A stretch of 64,000 nucleotides of DNA from OLB11 sp041392835 (GTDB taxonomy: Bacteria; Bacteroidota; Bacteroidia; Chitinophagales; Chitinophagaceae): the NCBI GenBank assembly GCA_041392835.1, contig JAWKLF010000001.1, positions 806,001-870,000 on the forward strand, given 5' to 3'. Below the pieces are notes generated by a model. The model saw only the letters and a program-made list of their open reading frames with translations. It had not been told where the DNA came from and did no database searches. Every line of letters starts with the position of its first letter. Position 1 is the first letter of the stretch. A program made the translations under genes and the position numbers. Positions 9,727 through 18,400 of the stretch are shown piece by piece.

Positions 9727-9753
9727 AAAAAGGGGACACTGTCCCCTTTTTTT
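9725..9753. terminator. Bidirectional rho-independent terminator after prfA
   Basis: GGGGAC-ACT-GTCCCC hairpin flanked by seven A on the left and seven T on the right. It overlaps the prfA stop codon and can serve both strands. Confidence 0.92.
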
Positions 9754-9772
9754 ATACGAAGTAATAATACTA

Positions 9773-10090
9773 CTAATTATCTCTTTTAATATAGAAATTA
9801 ATAGTTCTACTATTTGAAAGTGATTGAATACCAAATTTAAGAGTTCCTCTTGCATAATCACCTACATTAGTAGGGAAATTATAGAATGTAGCACCAGATG
9901 GATGCGCTATTAAATTACTATTATTCAAGTTAAAAATATTTCCATTATATTTTTCATAATAACCATAAATACTATCATAAGTACTAACTGTACTATGATA
10001 AATTTTAGTATAAAACGTCCAATCTTGACCATTAACTAATGAGAATGCACTCGTAAAAAATTGATTTTTTAAAGTATCACAATATATTTT
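9773..10090 (-). pseudogene. Headless gene fragment, unknown family
   Basis: The minus strand is open for about 105 codons, from just after a TAA at 10091-10093 down to a TAG at 9773-9775, with no ATG, GTG or TTG at a sensible start. The product would read KIYCDTLKNQFFTSAFSLVN, then QDWTFYTKIYHSTVSTYDSIY, and end INFYIKRDN. It is rich in Tyr, Asn and Ser, like the beta-rich end of a secreted protein. The frame, terminator placement and protein-like composition suggest the 3' end of a gene that lost its 5' part. Upstream (10091-10306) I find only a different frame (CNPDTSGNNYQSDNTN, then IIKKKQKN) that may be its broken lipoprotein-like start. Confidence 0.4.
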
Positions 10091-10306
10091 TTAGCCCAAG
10101 CTACATAATAAAAAGGGATGATAGGAGCGAACTACTTGATTTTTTTGTTTTTTCTTAATTATATTTGTATTGTCGCTTTGATAGTTGTTTCCCGATGTAT
10201 CAGGATTACAGATATTGTTTGGTAAAACACAAAAAAGGGCGATGCCTTCGCCTACACAAAGTTGGAAATAAAAATCAAACAAATTAATAAAATTAAACCA
10301 AATCCT

Positions 10307-11272
10307 ATGCTTAAAAAATTACTTTCAATTGCTTTATGTGCCTTTTCATTCATTAGCCAGGCACAGCCAACTATGAATTATGTTTCGCCAACTGTAGGCG
10401 ACACAACAAAAATTTATTTACCTACGTATCAAATTACAAGTACTTACCCTACTTCGGGAAATCAGACATGGGATTTTTCAACCTACGGTACAGATCCGGT
10501 TTCCTTTGTTTCTGTCTTTGAAAATCCTGCAACAACTGCATATGCTACCAGTTTCCCAACTGCCGATTGGGCTGCAGTAATCTATTCAGGAACACAACCT
10601 TTTATTTATATCTATGGAAAAATTAGTACAGATAGTTCGTGGACATTAGGACAGCGGTCACCTGCTTTTCCTTCCATGGATTTTGACTATATAGACTACG
10701 AAGTAGGCTATCGATTTCCTTACAATCTAAACGATATAAATAATGATATATCTTCCACAACCTTAGGAGAACATGATACCACCCAAGAAAAATATGTTGG
10801 ATACGGCAGTATAAAAACACCCTATTCTACGTATAACAATGTGGTATTAATAGAAAAAAAAGTAAAAAGCTTAGGTGTATGGGAAATTTCTTCATACAAA
10901 TGGGTCACTGTTGGAAATTTTACTACCGTAGCTGAAATTGATTATCAAGATAGCACTGTAGTTTGGCAAGAAAATAAACAAACTTTCTCTGCTATTGAAG
11001 AAGCCCAATGGAAAGAAAAATATAATTTGAACATTTATCCGAATCCATCCCGTGGTTCAGCCCAAATTTCCTATGACTTAGAGAGCAACGAAAAGGTAGC
11101 AATAGAATTGATATCAGCAAACGGACAATATATCAAAACACTTGTTGACGAAAATCAATGGGCTGGTAGCCATTCAATACCATTGAATACATTACAATTA
11201 TCGGCAGGAGTCTATTTTCTTCGAGTGGGTATAGGAGGTAAACAGTTTTCCGATAAGTTTGTGATAGAATAG
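10307..11272 (+). CDS. T9SS-sorted secreted protein, unknown function
   Basis: 321 residues. The ATG at 10307 was chosen because it begins a clean signal peptide (MLKKLLSIALCAFSFISQAQ); the frame extends upstream only through a TTG. The middle is beta-rich with many Thr, Ser and Tyr (VSPTVGDTTKIYLPTYQI), without a family I recognise. The C-terminal 80 residues are a type A T9SS sorting domain: NIYPNPSRGSAQISYDL, then LISANGQYIKTL, then LSAGVYFLRV, then FSDKFVIE. It is expected at the cell surface or released. Repeat copy B follows its stop by about 35 bases. Confidence 0.85.
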   Translation: MLKKLLSIALCAFSFISQAQPTMNYVSPTVGDTTKIYLPTYQITSTYPTSGNQTWDFSTYGTDPVSFVSVFENPATTAYATSFPTADWAAVIYSGTQPFIYIYGKISTDSSWTLGQRSPAFPSMDFDYIDYEVGYRFPYNLNDINNDISSTTLGEHDTTQEKYVGYGSIKTPYSTYNNVVLIEKKVKSLGVWEISSYKWVTVGNFTTVAEIDYQDSTVVWQENKQTFSAIEEAQWKEKYNLNIYPNPSRGSAQISYDLESNEKVAIELISANGQYIKTLVDENQWAGSHSIPLNTLQLSAGVYFLRVGIGGKQFSDKFVIE

Positions 11273-11305
11273 ATTGCTTTATAAAACCACCAATTCAAGC
11301 GTTTA

Positions 11306-11402
11306 ATACCAATTTTAAATTGGTTTCATACGAATTTTTAGAGTCGTTAATATAGATATTAATAACAAATTTTTGGTCTGTTACAGTAGTACAATCCGTT
11401 TA
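11306..11402 (+). repeat. Dispersed inverted-ended repeat, copy B (long form, right end mutated)
   Basis: Begins with ATACCAATTTTAAATTGG and continues through the core TTTTTAGAGT and GGTCTGTTACAGTAGTA to a degenerate right end (ACAATCCGTTTAA). It is colinear with copy C at 13988. It sits between two convergent genes and may overlap their transcription stop region. Confidence 0.7.
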
Positions 11403-11410
11403 AGAAGGCG

Positions 11411-12037
11411 CTATTTGTATTCCTTTCTCAAGGTTTCAATATCCTTTATCAGGTTATTGACTTCTTCTATTTTGGTGCCATCATATATACCTCTGATATG
11501 TTTTTCTTTATCAACCAAAACAAACTTTTCAGAATGTATAAAATCGGGCAAAATTTCTTTTTTCGTAGTATCTTCTACTGCCGTAACTAAATAGCTTTCT
11601 ATAGCAGCTCTATACAAATCTTGTTTGTTGCCAGTCAAAAATTGCCATTGTGGAGCCTCAGCTTCAAACTTCAATGAGTAGTTTTTTAATTGTTCTACTG
11701 TGTCTGTTTCGGGGTCTACCGTATGCGATAATATAGCGATATCATTTTGTCCTCTATAGCTTGCATATACTTTGGCCATATTATCATTCATGATAGGGCA
11801 TATGCCTTCGCAAGTCGAAAAGAAATATTCAACTACAAATATTTTGCCTTCTACATCTTTTTCGGTTACTATGTTGCCATCTTGATTTGTAAAAGAAAAT
11901 GCCTGTGTTTTATGTCCGGGGTTTCCATATACGGTTAGTCGTCTTGGATTTTGTTTGTAGGCATAATAGTAATAACTCAAAAAGGCTACGCCTAACAACA
12001 TAAAAAATACTAAAAAGAAAATGGCTTTTTTACTCAT
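11411..12037 (-). CDS. SCO1/SenC family copper/redox protein
   Basis: 208 residues from the ATG at 12037; the frame extends upstream only to a TTG at 12046. One N-terminal membrane anchor (about 5-27) precedes a periplasmic thioredoxin-like domain with the SCO copper motif Cys76-x3-Cys80 (STCEGICP) and the third ligand His168 in DFIHSEKF. SCO proteins deliver copper to the CuA site of cytochrome c oxidase or keep its thiols reduced. No oxidase genes are nearby. It is divergent from rsmE with only 46 bp between the two starts. Confidence 0.92.
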   Translation of the reverse strand: MSKKAIFFLVFFMLLGVAFLSYYYYAYKQNPRRLTVYGNPGHKTQAFSFTNQDGNIVTEKDVEGKIFVVEYFFSTCEGICPIMNDNMAKVYASYRGQNDIAILSHTVDPETDTVEQLKNYSLKFEAEAPQWQFLTGNKQDLYRAAIESYLVTAVEDTTKKEILPDFIHSEKFVLVDKEKHIRGIYDGTKIEEVNNLIKDIETLRKEYK

Positions 12038-12042
12038 AGTAT

Positions 12043-12050
12043 ACAAAGGT
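12043..12050 (-). promoter_or_regulatory. -7 box (TACCTTTG) for the SCO1 gene
   Basis: Matches TAnnTTTG on the minus strand and ends 5 bases before the ATG at 12037, so the mRNA would be nearly leaderless. It also argues against a start at 12046, which falls inside the box. Confidence 0.45.
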
Positions 12051-12070
12051 ACTTCATGATTCTTTAGGCT

Positions 12071-12078
12071 TATATTTG
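12071..12078 (+). promoter_or_regulatory. -7 box (TATATTTG) for rsmE
   Basis: Matches TAnnTTTG, 5 bases before the ATG at 12084. It is back to back with the SCO1 box 20 bp away. Confidence 0.45.
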
Positions 12079-12083
12079 TGTTT

Positions 12084-12794
12084 ATGAGTTTGCAATACTT
12101 TTACGAAGCCCATCTTGATGAAAACGCATTAGCACTAAGCGAATCTACTGCCCACCATATCATCCATGTTTTGCGCATGAAAGTCAATGACTCATTTTTT
12201 ATTACAGATGGCAAAGGAATGCGCATAACAGCCAAAATAAATGATATTAGTAAAAAAAACATTTCGGTAGTTGCTACACAAAAAGAACACATGCCACCTC
12301 GTCATGCCCATTTGCATTTGGCTATCTCATTTACCAAAAATTCTTCTCGTATGGAGTGGCTTCTTGAAAAAGTAACTGAAATGGGTATTGAAAAAATCAC
12401 ACCACTTATAACACAACGAAGTCAATTTTCATTGCACAAAATGGAGCGTTTTGAAAAAATTATTCAATCGGCCATGTTGCAATCACAGCAGGTATATATG
12501 CCCACATTACAGTCGGCAATTCCATTTGAAAAGCTCTTACAAAGTCATGAAAATATAAAATGTATTGCATATTGTGGCACAGAGTTTCCGCTAAACCCTA
12601 TTACTGCTGTATTGCAAAAAGCTCAGCCAACGCTTATTTTAATAGGCCCCGAAGGCGATTTTACCCCTTTTGAAGTAGAACAAGCACTGGCCCATCAATT
12701 TCAGATTGTACATTTAGGCTCCAATCGTTTACGAACCGAAACTGCAGGTTTGGTGGCTTGTACTGCCTATAATTTACAAACTATAGAAAAATAA
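12084..12794 (+). CDS. rsmE: 16S rRNA (uracil-1498-N3)-methyltransferase
   Basis: 236 residues from the ATG at 12084, the usual RsmE length. It methylates N3 of U1498 in helix 44 of 16S rRNA using S-adenosylmethionine. It has an N-terminal PUA-like domain (ESTAHHIIHVLRMKVND) and a C-terminal SPOUT methyltransferase domain. The SPOUT knot motifs LILIGPEGDFTPFEVE and LGSNRLRTETAGLVA form the cofactor site, and SSRMEWLLEKVTEMGIEKI is the family's conserved middle helix. Confidence 0.95.
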   Translation: MSLQYFYEAHLDENALALSESTAHHIIHVLRMKVNDSFFITDGKGMRITAKINDISKKNISVVATQKEHMPPRHAHLHLAISFTKNSSRMEWLLEKVTEMGIEKITPLITQRSQFSLHKMERFEKIIQSAMLQSQQVYMPTLQSAIPFEKLLQSHENIKCIAYCGTEFPLNPITAVLQKAQPTLILIGPEGDFTPFEVEQALAHQFQIVHLGSNRLRTETAGLVACTAYNLQTIEK

Positions 12795-12853
12795 GATTTT
12801 AGATTTGTAGAAAATATGAGCGATATCAGTTCTCAAAAAGAAAAGGAATGAAT

Positions 12854-12861
12854 TATCTTTG
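12854..12861 (+). promoter_or_regulatory. -7 box (TATCTTTG) for paaA
   Basis: Matches TAnnTTTG, 18 bases before the paaA ATG at 12880. Its last three bases are the TTG that could be mistaken for an upstream start. Confidence 0.5.
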
Positions 12862-12879
12862 AAAAAAATCAGCTGTGCT

Positions 12880-13806
12880 ATGCAAGACGAACAACTCTTT
12901 CAACAAAAACTCGATCAAGAAATTAAAATAGAAGCCAAAGACTGGATGCCAGAGGCATATAGAAAAACCTTGATACGTCAAATTTCTCAACATGCACATA
13001 GTGAAGTGGTGGGTATGCTACCTGAAGGCAACTGGATAACACGAGCTCCCAACCTAAGAAGAAAACTAATCTTATTGGCCAAAGTGCAAGACGAAGCAGG
13101 TCATGGCTTATATTTATATTCGGCTGCAGAAACCTTAGGTATCTCTCGCGATGAGCTCTTAGACCAATTGCACACAGGCAAGGCCAAATATTCAAGTATA
13201 TTTAATTATCCAACACTTACTTGGGCTGATATAGGTGCTATAGGCTGGCTGGTAGATGGCGCAGCCATCATGAATCAGGTTATGCTTTGTCGCACAAGTT
13301 ATGGCCCTTATTCAAGAGCTATGATACGTATATGCAAGGAAGAAAGTTTTCATCAGCGTCAAGGCTATGAGTCTTTATTAGTTTTAAGCAGAGGCACAGA
13401 GGCCCAAAAAGCAATGTTGCAAGATGCTGTAGACCGTTGGTGGTGGCCTTCTTTGATGATGTTTGGCCCTTCTGATGCTGAAAGTTCGAATAGCGAACAA
13501 AGCATGAAATGGAAAATCAAACGTCAATCGAATGATGAGCTAAGACAACGTTTTGTAGATGCTACTGTAGACCAAGCTCGTATACTTGGAGTAACACTTC
13601 CAGATCCAGACCTTAAGTGGAATGAAGAACGAAAGCACTATGATTTTGGTACTATACCTTGGGAAGAATTTTGGAACGTTGTAAATGGCAATGGACCTTG
13701 CAACAAACAAAGACTTTCAGATAGAGTACAAGCCCACGAAAAGGGTGCTTGGGTACGTGAAGCGGCCGTTGCTTATGCAAATAAAAGAAAGAAAAAAGTA
13801 GCATAA
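12880..13806 (+). CDS. paaA: 1,2-phenylacetyl-CoA epoxidase catalytic subunit PaaA
   Basis: 308 residues, aligning end to end with the family (DWMPEAYRKTLIRQISQHAH; LLAKVQDEAGHGLYLYSAAE; GPYSRAMIRICKEESFHQRQ). PaaA is the diiron catalytic subunit that epoxidises the aromatic ring of phenylacetyl-CoA. The two ExxH diiron motifs are visible at Glu72/His75 and Glu155/His158. The ATG at 12880 gives the family length and lies 18 bases behind a -7 box. PaaB, PaaC and PaaD, normally encoded next to it, are absent here; a PaaE-type reductase lies at 58054. Whether a full complex exists depends on genes outside the window. Confidence 0.95.
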   Translation: MQDEQLFQQKLDQEIKIEAKDWMPEAYRKTLIRQISQHAHSEVVGMLPEGNWITRAPNLRRKLILLAKVQDEAGHGLYLYSAAETLGISRDELLDQLHTGKAKYSSIFNYPTLTWADIGAIGWLVDGAAIMNQVMLCRTSYGPYSRAMIRICKEESFHQRQGYESLLVLSRGTEAQKAMLQDAVDRWWWPSLMMFGPSDAESSNSEQSMKWKIKRQSNDELRQRFVDATVDQARILGVTLPDPDLKWNEERKHYDFGTIPWEEFWNVVNGNGPCNKQRLSDRVQAHEKGAWVREAAVAYANKRKKKVA

Positions 13807-13987
13807 GGTGGTTTGCTACTGTCTTGTTTATTAAAGCATAGCGCATTCAAATATTCAACTTGTATTTTTTTAAACGAGCTTTATCCCAATTTAGAAAATT
13901 ACCTTGAAAGTTTACCAAAGTGTAACCTGAAAGGCTTGATTTTCTTACCTGTACCGATTCAGTTTCAAAGTATAGAGTTAGGAGAAA
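13807..13987. other. Gene-free stretch between paaA and repeat copy C
   Basis: Together with repeat C and the following 66 bases this makes about 360 bp between two convergent genes. Short open frames exist (13813-14025, 14027-14242) but they run through the repeat and lack family features, so I treat the stretch as noncoding. Confidence 0.6.
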
Positions 13988-14098
13988 TAATACCAATCTT
14001 AAATTGGTTTCAGACCAATTTTTAGAGTGGTTTATGCCGATATTGCTGATGTTCAGACCATTTTTTTGGTCTGTTACAGTAGTATAATCAGTATTATA
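13988..14098 (+). repeat. Dispersed inverted-ended repeat, copy C (longest)
   Basis: About 110 bp. The left end is ATAATACCAATCTTAAATTGG and the right end is AGTATAATCAGTATTATA; the outer 11 bases are inverted repeats with two mismatches. Two internal hairpins are visible (CCAAT/ATTGG near the left end; CAGACC-ATTTTTTT-GGTCTG near the right). A direct repeat, TTCAGACCA followed by a T-run, occurs twice inside, about 44 bp apart. Confidence 0.75.
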
Positions 14099-14164
14099 TT
14101 ATCACGGGTAATCGCTTATGTCGTTTGCGAATGCAAATGCATAATTCGGGTTGAAATGAAGTGT

Positions 14165-15307
14165 TTATTTGCTAAACAAGGTATTGTATACTTCTTTATT
14201 ATTTTCTACTACAGAAAGCAAATAGGTTCCTTGAGGTATTAAGGCACTTGCCAAATCCAAGGTTTGTGAGCCAGTATAAACAGTAGTGTTTACACGATTT
14301 ACAACTCGACCTTGTAGATCAAAAATAGCAATGGTAACGTGTGCATTATGATCAGATTCGTATTGCAAATGAATATACTCTTTTACTGGATTTGGGAATA
14401 ATTGAATAAATGCTTGTTTGATGAATGCTGCTTGAATAGTAGAAGATATACTGGTTTTCCCATCAATATCATGTTGTGTTAATCGGTAGTAGTTAATACC
14501 AGATTGAGGATTTTCATTAATGTATTCATAGTCTAAGGCATTTTGACTATAGCCATTTTTAGCTTTTGATGGCATATATGCTAAAGGACTAAACGTGTAT
14601 CCATCAGTGCTATGTTCCAATACAAAAAAGTCATTGTCTCGTTCGCTCAAAGTAGTCCAAGATATTACTTGATTTTGATAGTTTGATTCTACTTCAAAAT
14701 CTGAAAGCTGAATGGGCAAACCATTTACCATCGCAGGGTTGCCACTTACAAGATGGCTTGCTATATTCGTCACATTCGTAGCAGAAGAAGAGGCGCCAAT
14801 AAATACAGCTACTCTTGTTTTGGTTGTTGTAGCAGTAGGAGCAGCATTGTTCCACACAAAATTGGGCATACTGCCTATAGCAAAAGGAACTGTATTTGTA
14901 ATTTTGAAAGTACCTAAACGAATCCCAGTTGAGTTTAACGGAATGGTGATATCTGCCGATGTAATTATAGAAGGATAAATTCTATACTGGAGGCTGGTAG
15001 GATCTATATTGGCAGAAACAGTTTGTTGATCTATTGGTAAAGCAGGGTCTGCACTGCCATTTACAAAAGAAGCAGAAAGTGTGCCACCATTGGCAAGCCC
15101 GGCATAGTTAAAGTTGATACCGCCTTCAAAAAAAGTTAAGTAGGCCGTATTGGTGCCTGTCCAGTGTATCCAAACATCAAATTCGAGTGTTTCGTTAGAT
15201 GTTTGAGTAATATTATTTAAGGTTACGGTATAGCTATTGGCCTGACCAAATGTTTTAGAAATAAAAAATATACTAGATAGGATAAATAGGAATAGAATTT
15301 TTTTCAT
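14165..15307 (-). CDS. T9SS-sorted secreted protein with cohesin-like N-terminal half
   Basis: 380 residues from the ATG at 15307, which begins the signal peptide MKKILFLFILSSIFFISKTFG; 22 more in-frame codons upstream add nothing. The N-terminal half (about 25-205) is beta-rich, with TLEFDVWIHWTGTNTAYLTF and LGTFKITNT, reminiscent of cohesin-like or T9SS-associated domains. Next come an ISWTTLSERDNDFFVLEHS module typical before sorting domains and a type A sorting domain (LFPNPVKEYIHLQYESD; FDLQGRVVNR; LIPQGTYLLSV). Function unknown, surface location inferred. A -7 box precedes it at 15340-15347. Confidence 0.85.
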   Translation of the reverse strand: MKKILFLFILSSIFFISKTFGQANSYTVTLNNITQTSNETLEFDVWIHWTGTNTAYLTFFEGGINFNYAGLANGGTLSASFVNGSADPALPIDQQTVSANIDPTSLQYRIYPSIITSADITIPLNSTGIRLGTFKITNTVPFAIGSMPNFVWNNAAPTATTTKTRVAVFIGASSSATNVTNIASHLVSGNPAMVNGLPIQLSDFEVESNYQNQVISWTTLSERDNDFFVLEHSTDGYTFSPLAYMPSKAKNGYSQNALDYEYINENPQSGINYYRLTQHDIDGKTSISSTIQAAFIKQAFIQLFPNPVKEYIHLQYESDHNAHVTIAIFDLQGRVVNRVNTTVYTGSQTLDLASALIPQGTYLLSVVENNKEVYNTLFSK

Positions 15308-15339
15308 GATAATAGTAAAGAAATTAAATGTTTGTGTAG

Positions 15340-15347
15340 CAAAAATA
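15340..15347 (-). promoter_or_regulatory. -7 box (TATTTTTG) for the T9SS gene
   Basis: Matches TAnnTTTG on the minus strand, 32 bases before the chosen ATG at 15307. It lies inside the longer alternative frame, supporting the shorter start. Confidence 0.4.
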
Positions 15348-15417
15348 AGAATAAAATGGCGTTTATATTTCATTTATTTTAACGTCTATCAAATTATTAT
15401 CCTTAATTGCAAAAGAG

Positions 15418-15425
15418 TATATTTG
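15418..15425 (+). promoter_or_regulatory. -7 box (TATATTTG) for the DUF2723 gene
   Basis: Matches TAnnTTTG, 22 bases before the ATG at 15448. It probably drives the five-gene run that follows. Confidence 0.45.
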
Positions 15426-15447
15426 CCTACTGAATTTAATATAGCAT

Positions 15448-18400
15448 ATGAATTACAACAAATTAAATAATATTTTAGGTTGGGCAGTTGGTCTAATAGC
15501 TACTACTGTTTATATGATGACAAAAGAAGCTACAGTTAGTTTTTGGGACTGTGGTGAGTTTATTTCAGGAGCAGCCAAATTAGAAGTCGTGCATTCGCCA
15601 GGAGCACCACTCTTTTTAATGATAGGTAGGCTCTTTGTTATTTTATTTGGCATGAAAAATGCAGCATTGGCTATCAATACCCTTTCTGCCTTAAGTAGTG
15701 GTTTAACGATTATGTTTTTGTTTTGGACTATTACTCATTTTGCCAAAAGAATATTAATTAATTCCAATGAAGAAATAAATCAAAGCAATTTAATTAAAGT
15801 AATGGGTGCAGGTCTTGTGGGAGCATTGGCTTATACATTTTCAGATACATTTTGGTTCTCAGCTGTAGAAGGCGAAGTATATGCTTTATCGTCTTTTTTA
15901 ACAGCATTGGTGTTTTGGGCTATACTAAAATGGGAAGACCGCTTAACCAATGATCAAGACCCTTACGCAGATCGCTGGGTACTATTTATTGCCTTTTTGA
16001 TGGGACTATCAATAGGTGTACATTTATTAAATTTATTAACTATACCAGCTATCGTTATGGTATATTATTTCAAACGCTATAAGGTAACACAAATGGGTTC
16101 CATTTGGGCTTTTCTTATTGGTTGTGTTATCACAGGTGTAGTTCAATATGGTATCATTCAGGCAGTACCCATATTGGCCAAAAATATGGATATACTATTT
16201 GTCAATTCTTTTGGTATGCCATTTAATTCAGGAGTATTATTTACAATACTGATGATAGCTGCAGCTGCATTTTTTGCACTCCGTTGGGCCAAAAAGAATA
16301 ATAAATACTTTTTACACTTAGGCACACTTTGTTTTGTATTTATATTGATAGGTTATTCTACTTTTTTAACTACTATTATTCGTTCTAATGCCGATGTGCC
16401 TTTGGATATGACAAACCCTGATAATGCCATAACCCTATTGAAATATTTACAACGTGAACAATATGGAAATGTGCCATTAATTACTGGACCCGATTACAAC
16501 TCCAAACCTACCGGTATGAAGGATGGTAAAATGGAATATTGGAAAGGCAAAGAAAAATATGAAGAATTGGGAATGAAGCGAGATGAATACACCTATGAAT
16601 CTAGCGATAAAAGATTGTTCCCAAGAATTTGGGATGCCAACGATCCAAGACATGTAAGTTTTTATAAATCCTATTTAGGCCTTACAGATCAAGATGAACC
16701 ATCAACAGCCGACAACTTATCTTTCTTCTTCCGTTATCAGGTCAATCAAATGTGGTGGAGATATTTTATGTGGAACTATGCCGGAAGACAAAATGATTAT
16801 CAAAACCTTATGGGTGAACCTCACAATGGAAACTGGATATCGGGCATAAAACCAATAGACAAATTTTTTGGTCGAGGCGATATAGATAAAATGCCCGACG
16901 GCTTTAAAAATAGTATGGCAAGAAATGAACTTTATTTCTTACCCTTAATTTTGGGATTGATAGGCTTGTACTATCATTTCCAAAAAGATAAAAAAAATGC
17001 ACTCATCGTTACACTTTTATTCTTCTTTACGGGTTTGGCCATTGTAATATACTTAAACAATGTACCCTTACAACCTCGTGAACGAGATTATGCCTATGCA
17101 GGTTCTACCTATGCCTTTGCCATTTGGATAGGCTTGGGTGTCATGATGGTATCTGATTGGTTTAATAAATTAAAATTAGGCAATCTGTCTCCAAGCTTAG
17201 CCACAGCGCTATGTCTATTAGCAGTACCAACACTAATGGCTAGCAAAGAATGGGATGACCACGATAGATCAGATAAAACATTGGCTTTGGCTAGTGCAAA
17301 AAACTATTTAAACTCTTGCGAACCCAATGCCATTTTATTTACCGAAGGCGACAATGATACCTATCCACTATGGTATGCACAAGAAGTAGAAGGTTTTAGA
17401 ACCGATGTAAGAATAGTAAACATAAGCTTGCTCGGTATAGATTGGTATATAGACCAATTAGGCAATGCTATCAATAAGGCAGCCCCAGTAGATTTGATAT
17501 GGAAATCAGAACAATATAGAGGCGAAAAAAGAAATTATATACAACATCAAGATAATAAAACAATACCACAAGATAAATATATCAACCTTACTGAAGTATT
17601 GCAGTTTGCTGGTAGCGATGCGCCAGGTGCTACACTAATGACACAAGGTGGTGAGCGCGTAAATTATTTCCCAACTAAAAAATTCTTTATACCAGTTGAT
17701 AAAGAATTATGTTTGAAAAATAATGTAATATCTCCAACTGATACTAGCGTGGTAGATATGATACAATTTGAAATGCCTAAAAATGTAGCGTATAAAAACG
17801 ATTTAGCGATACTCAATATATTGGCAGCAAATGCTTGGAAAAGGCCTATCTATTTTTCTAACTCAATAGACCCTGACCATTATGAAGGGCTTTCGGAGTA
17901 TTTACAGTTAGAAGGTTTAGCGTTTAAATTGATTCCAATACGTACACAAGGTTCTTCGGCCAACATGCCTTTGAGAGTTAATACCGATAAAGTTTATGAT
18001 TTATTCATGAATAAATTTCAATTTGGCAATGCTGAAAAATCAAGTATATTTTATGATCAAACCAACAGAAGAATGTTAAATACTACTCGTGTATTGGCAT
18101 TCCAATTGGGCGATGATTTGATAAGAAAAGGCAGAAACGCTGACGCATTAAAAGTAATTGAAAAGGTAACAACATCTATCTCAGAACGTTCCTATCCTAT
18201 TACTCTTCAGCAAGAAAATGGTTCTATCATTTACCTTGCCAATGTGGCTATACGAGCTGGAGGTAAAGAGCTTGCTCAAAAATTGACTGATAAACTTATC
18301 AAATCGGCTGATGCAGAAGTGTCATACATGAAATCGTTGAAACCAAGTATGCAGGAAGCTAAAAAAGATGATGTGCAATTTGCATTAGGCGCTCTAAACT

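Noticed and set aside
10091..10282. 63-codon minus-strand frame as a small gene
   Set aside because: Overlaps the start region of the T9SS gene at 10307, has no conserved features and is more likely a remnant linked to the broken gene at 9773-10090.
10262..10306. Upstream TTG start for the T9SS protein
   Set aside because: It would put 15 charged residues before a normal signal peptide; the ATG at 10307 is the better start.
13813..14242. Two adjacent plus-strand frames of about 70 codons downstream of paaA
   Set aside because: Both run through repeat copy C, and the second runs into the convergent T9SS gene; no protein-like signal.
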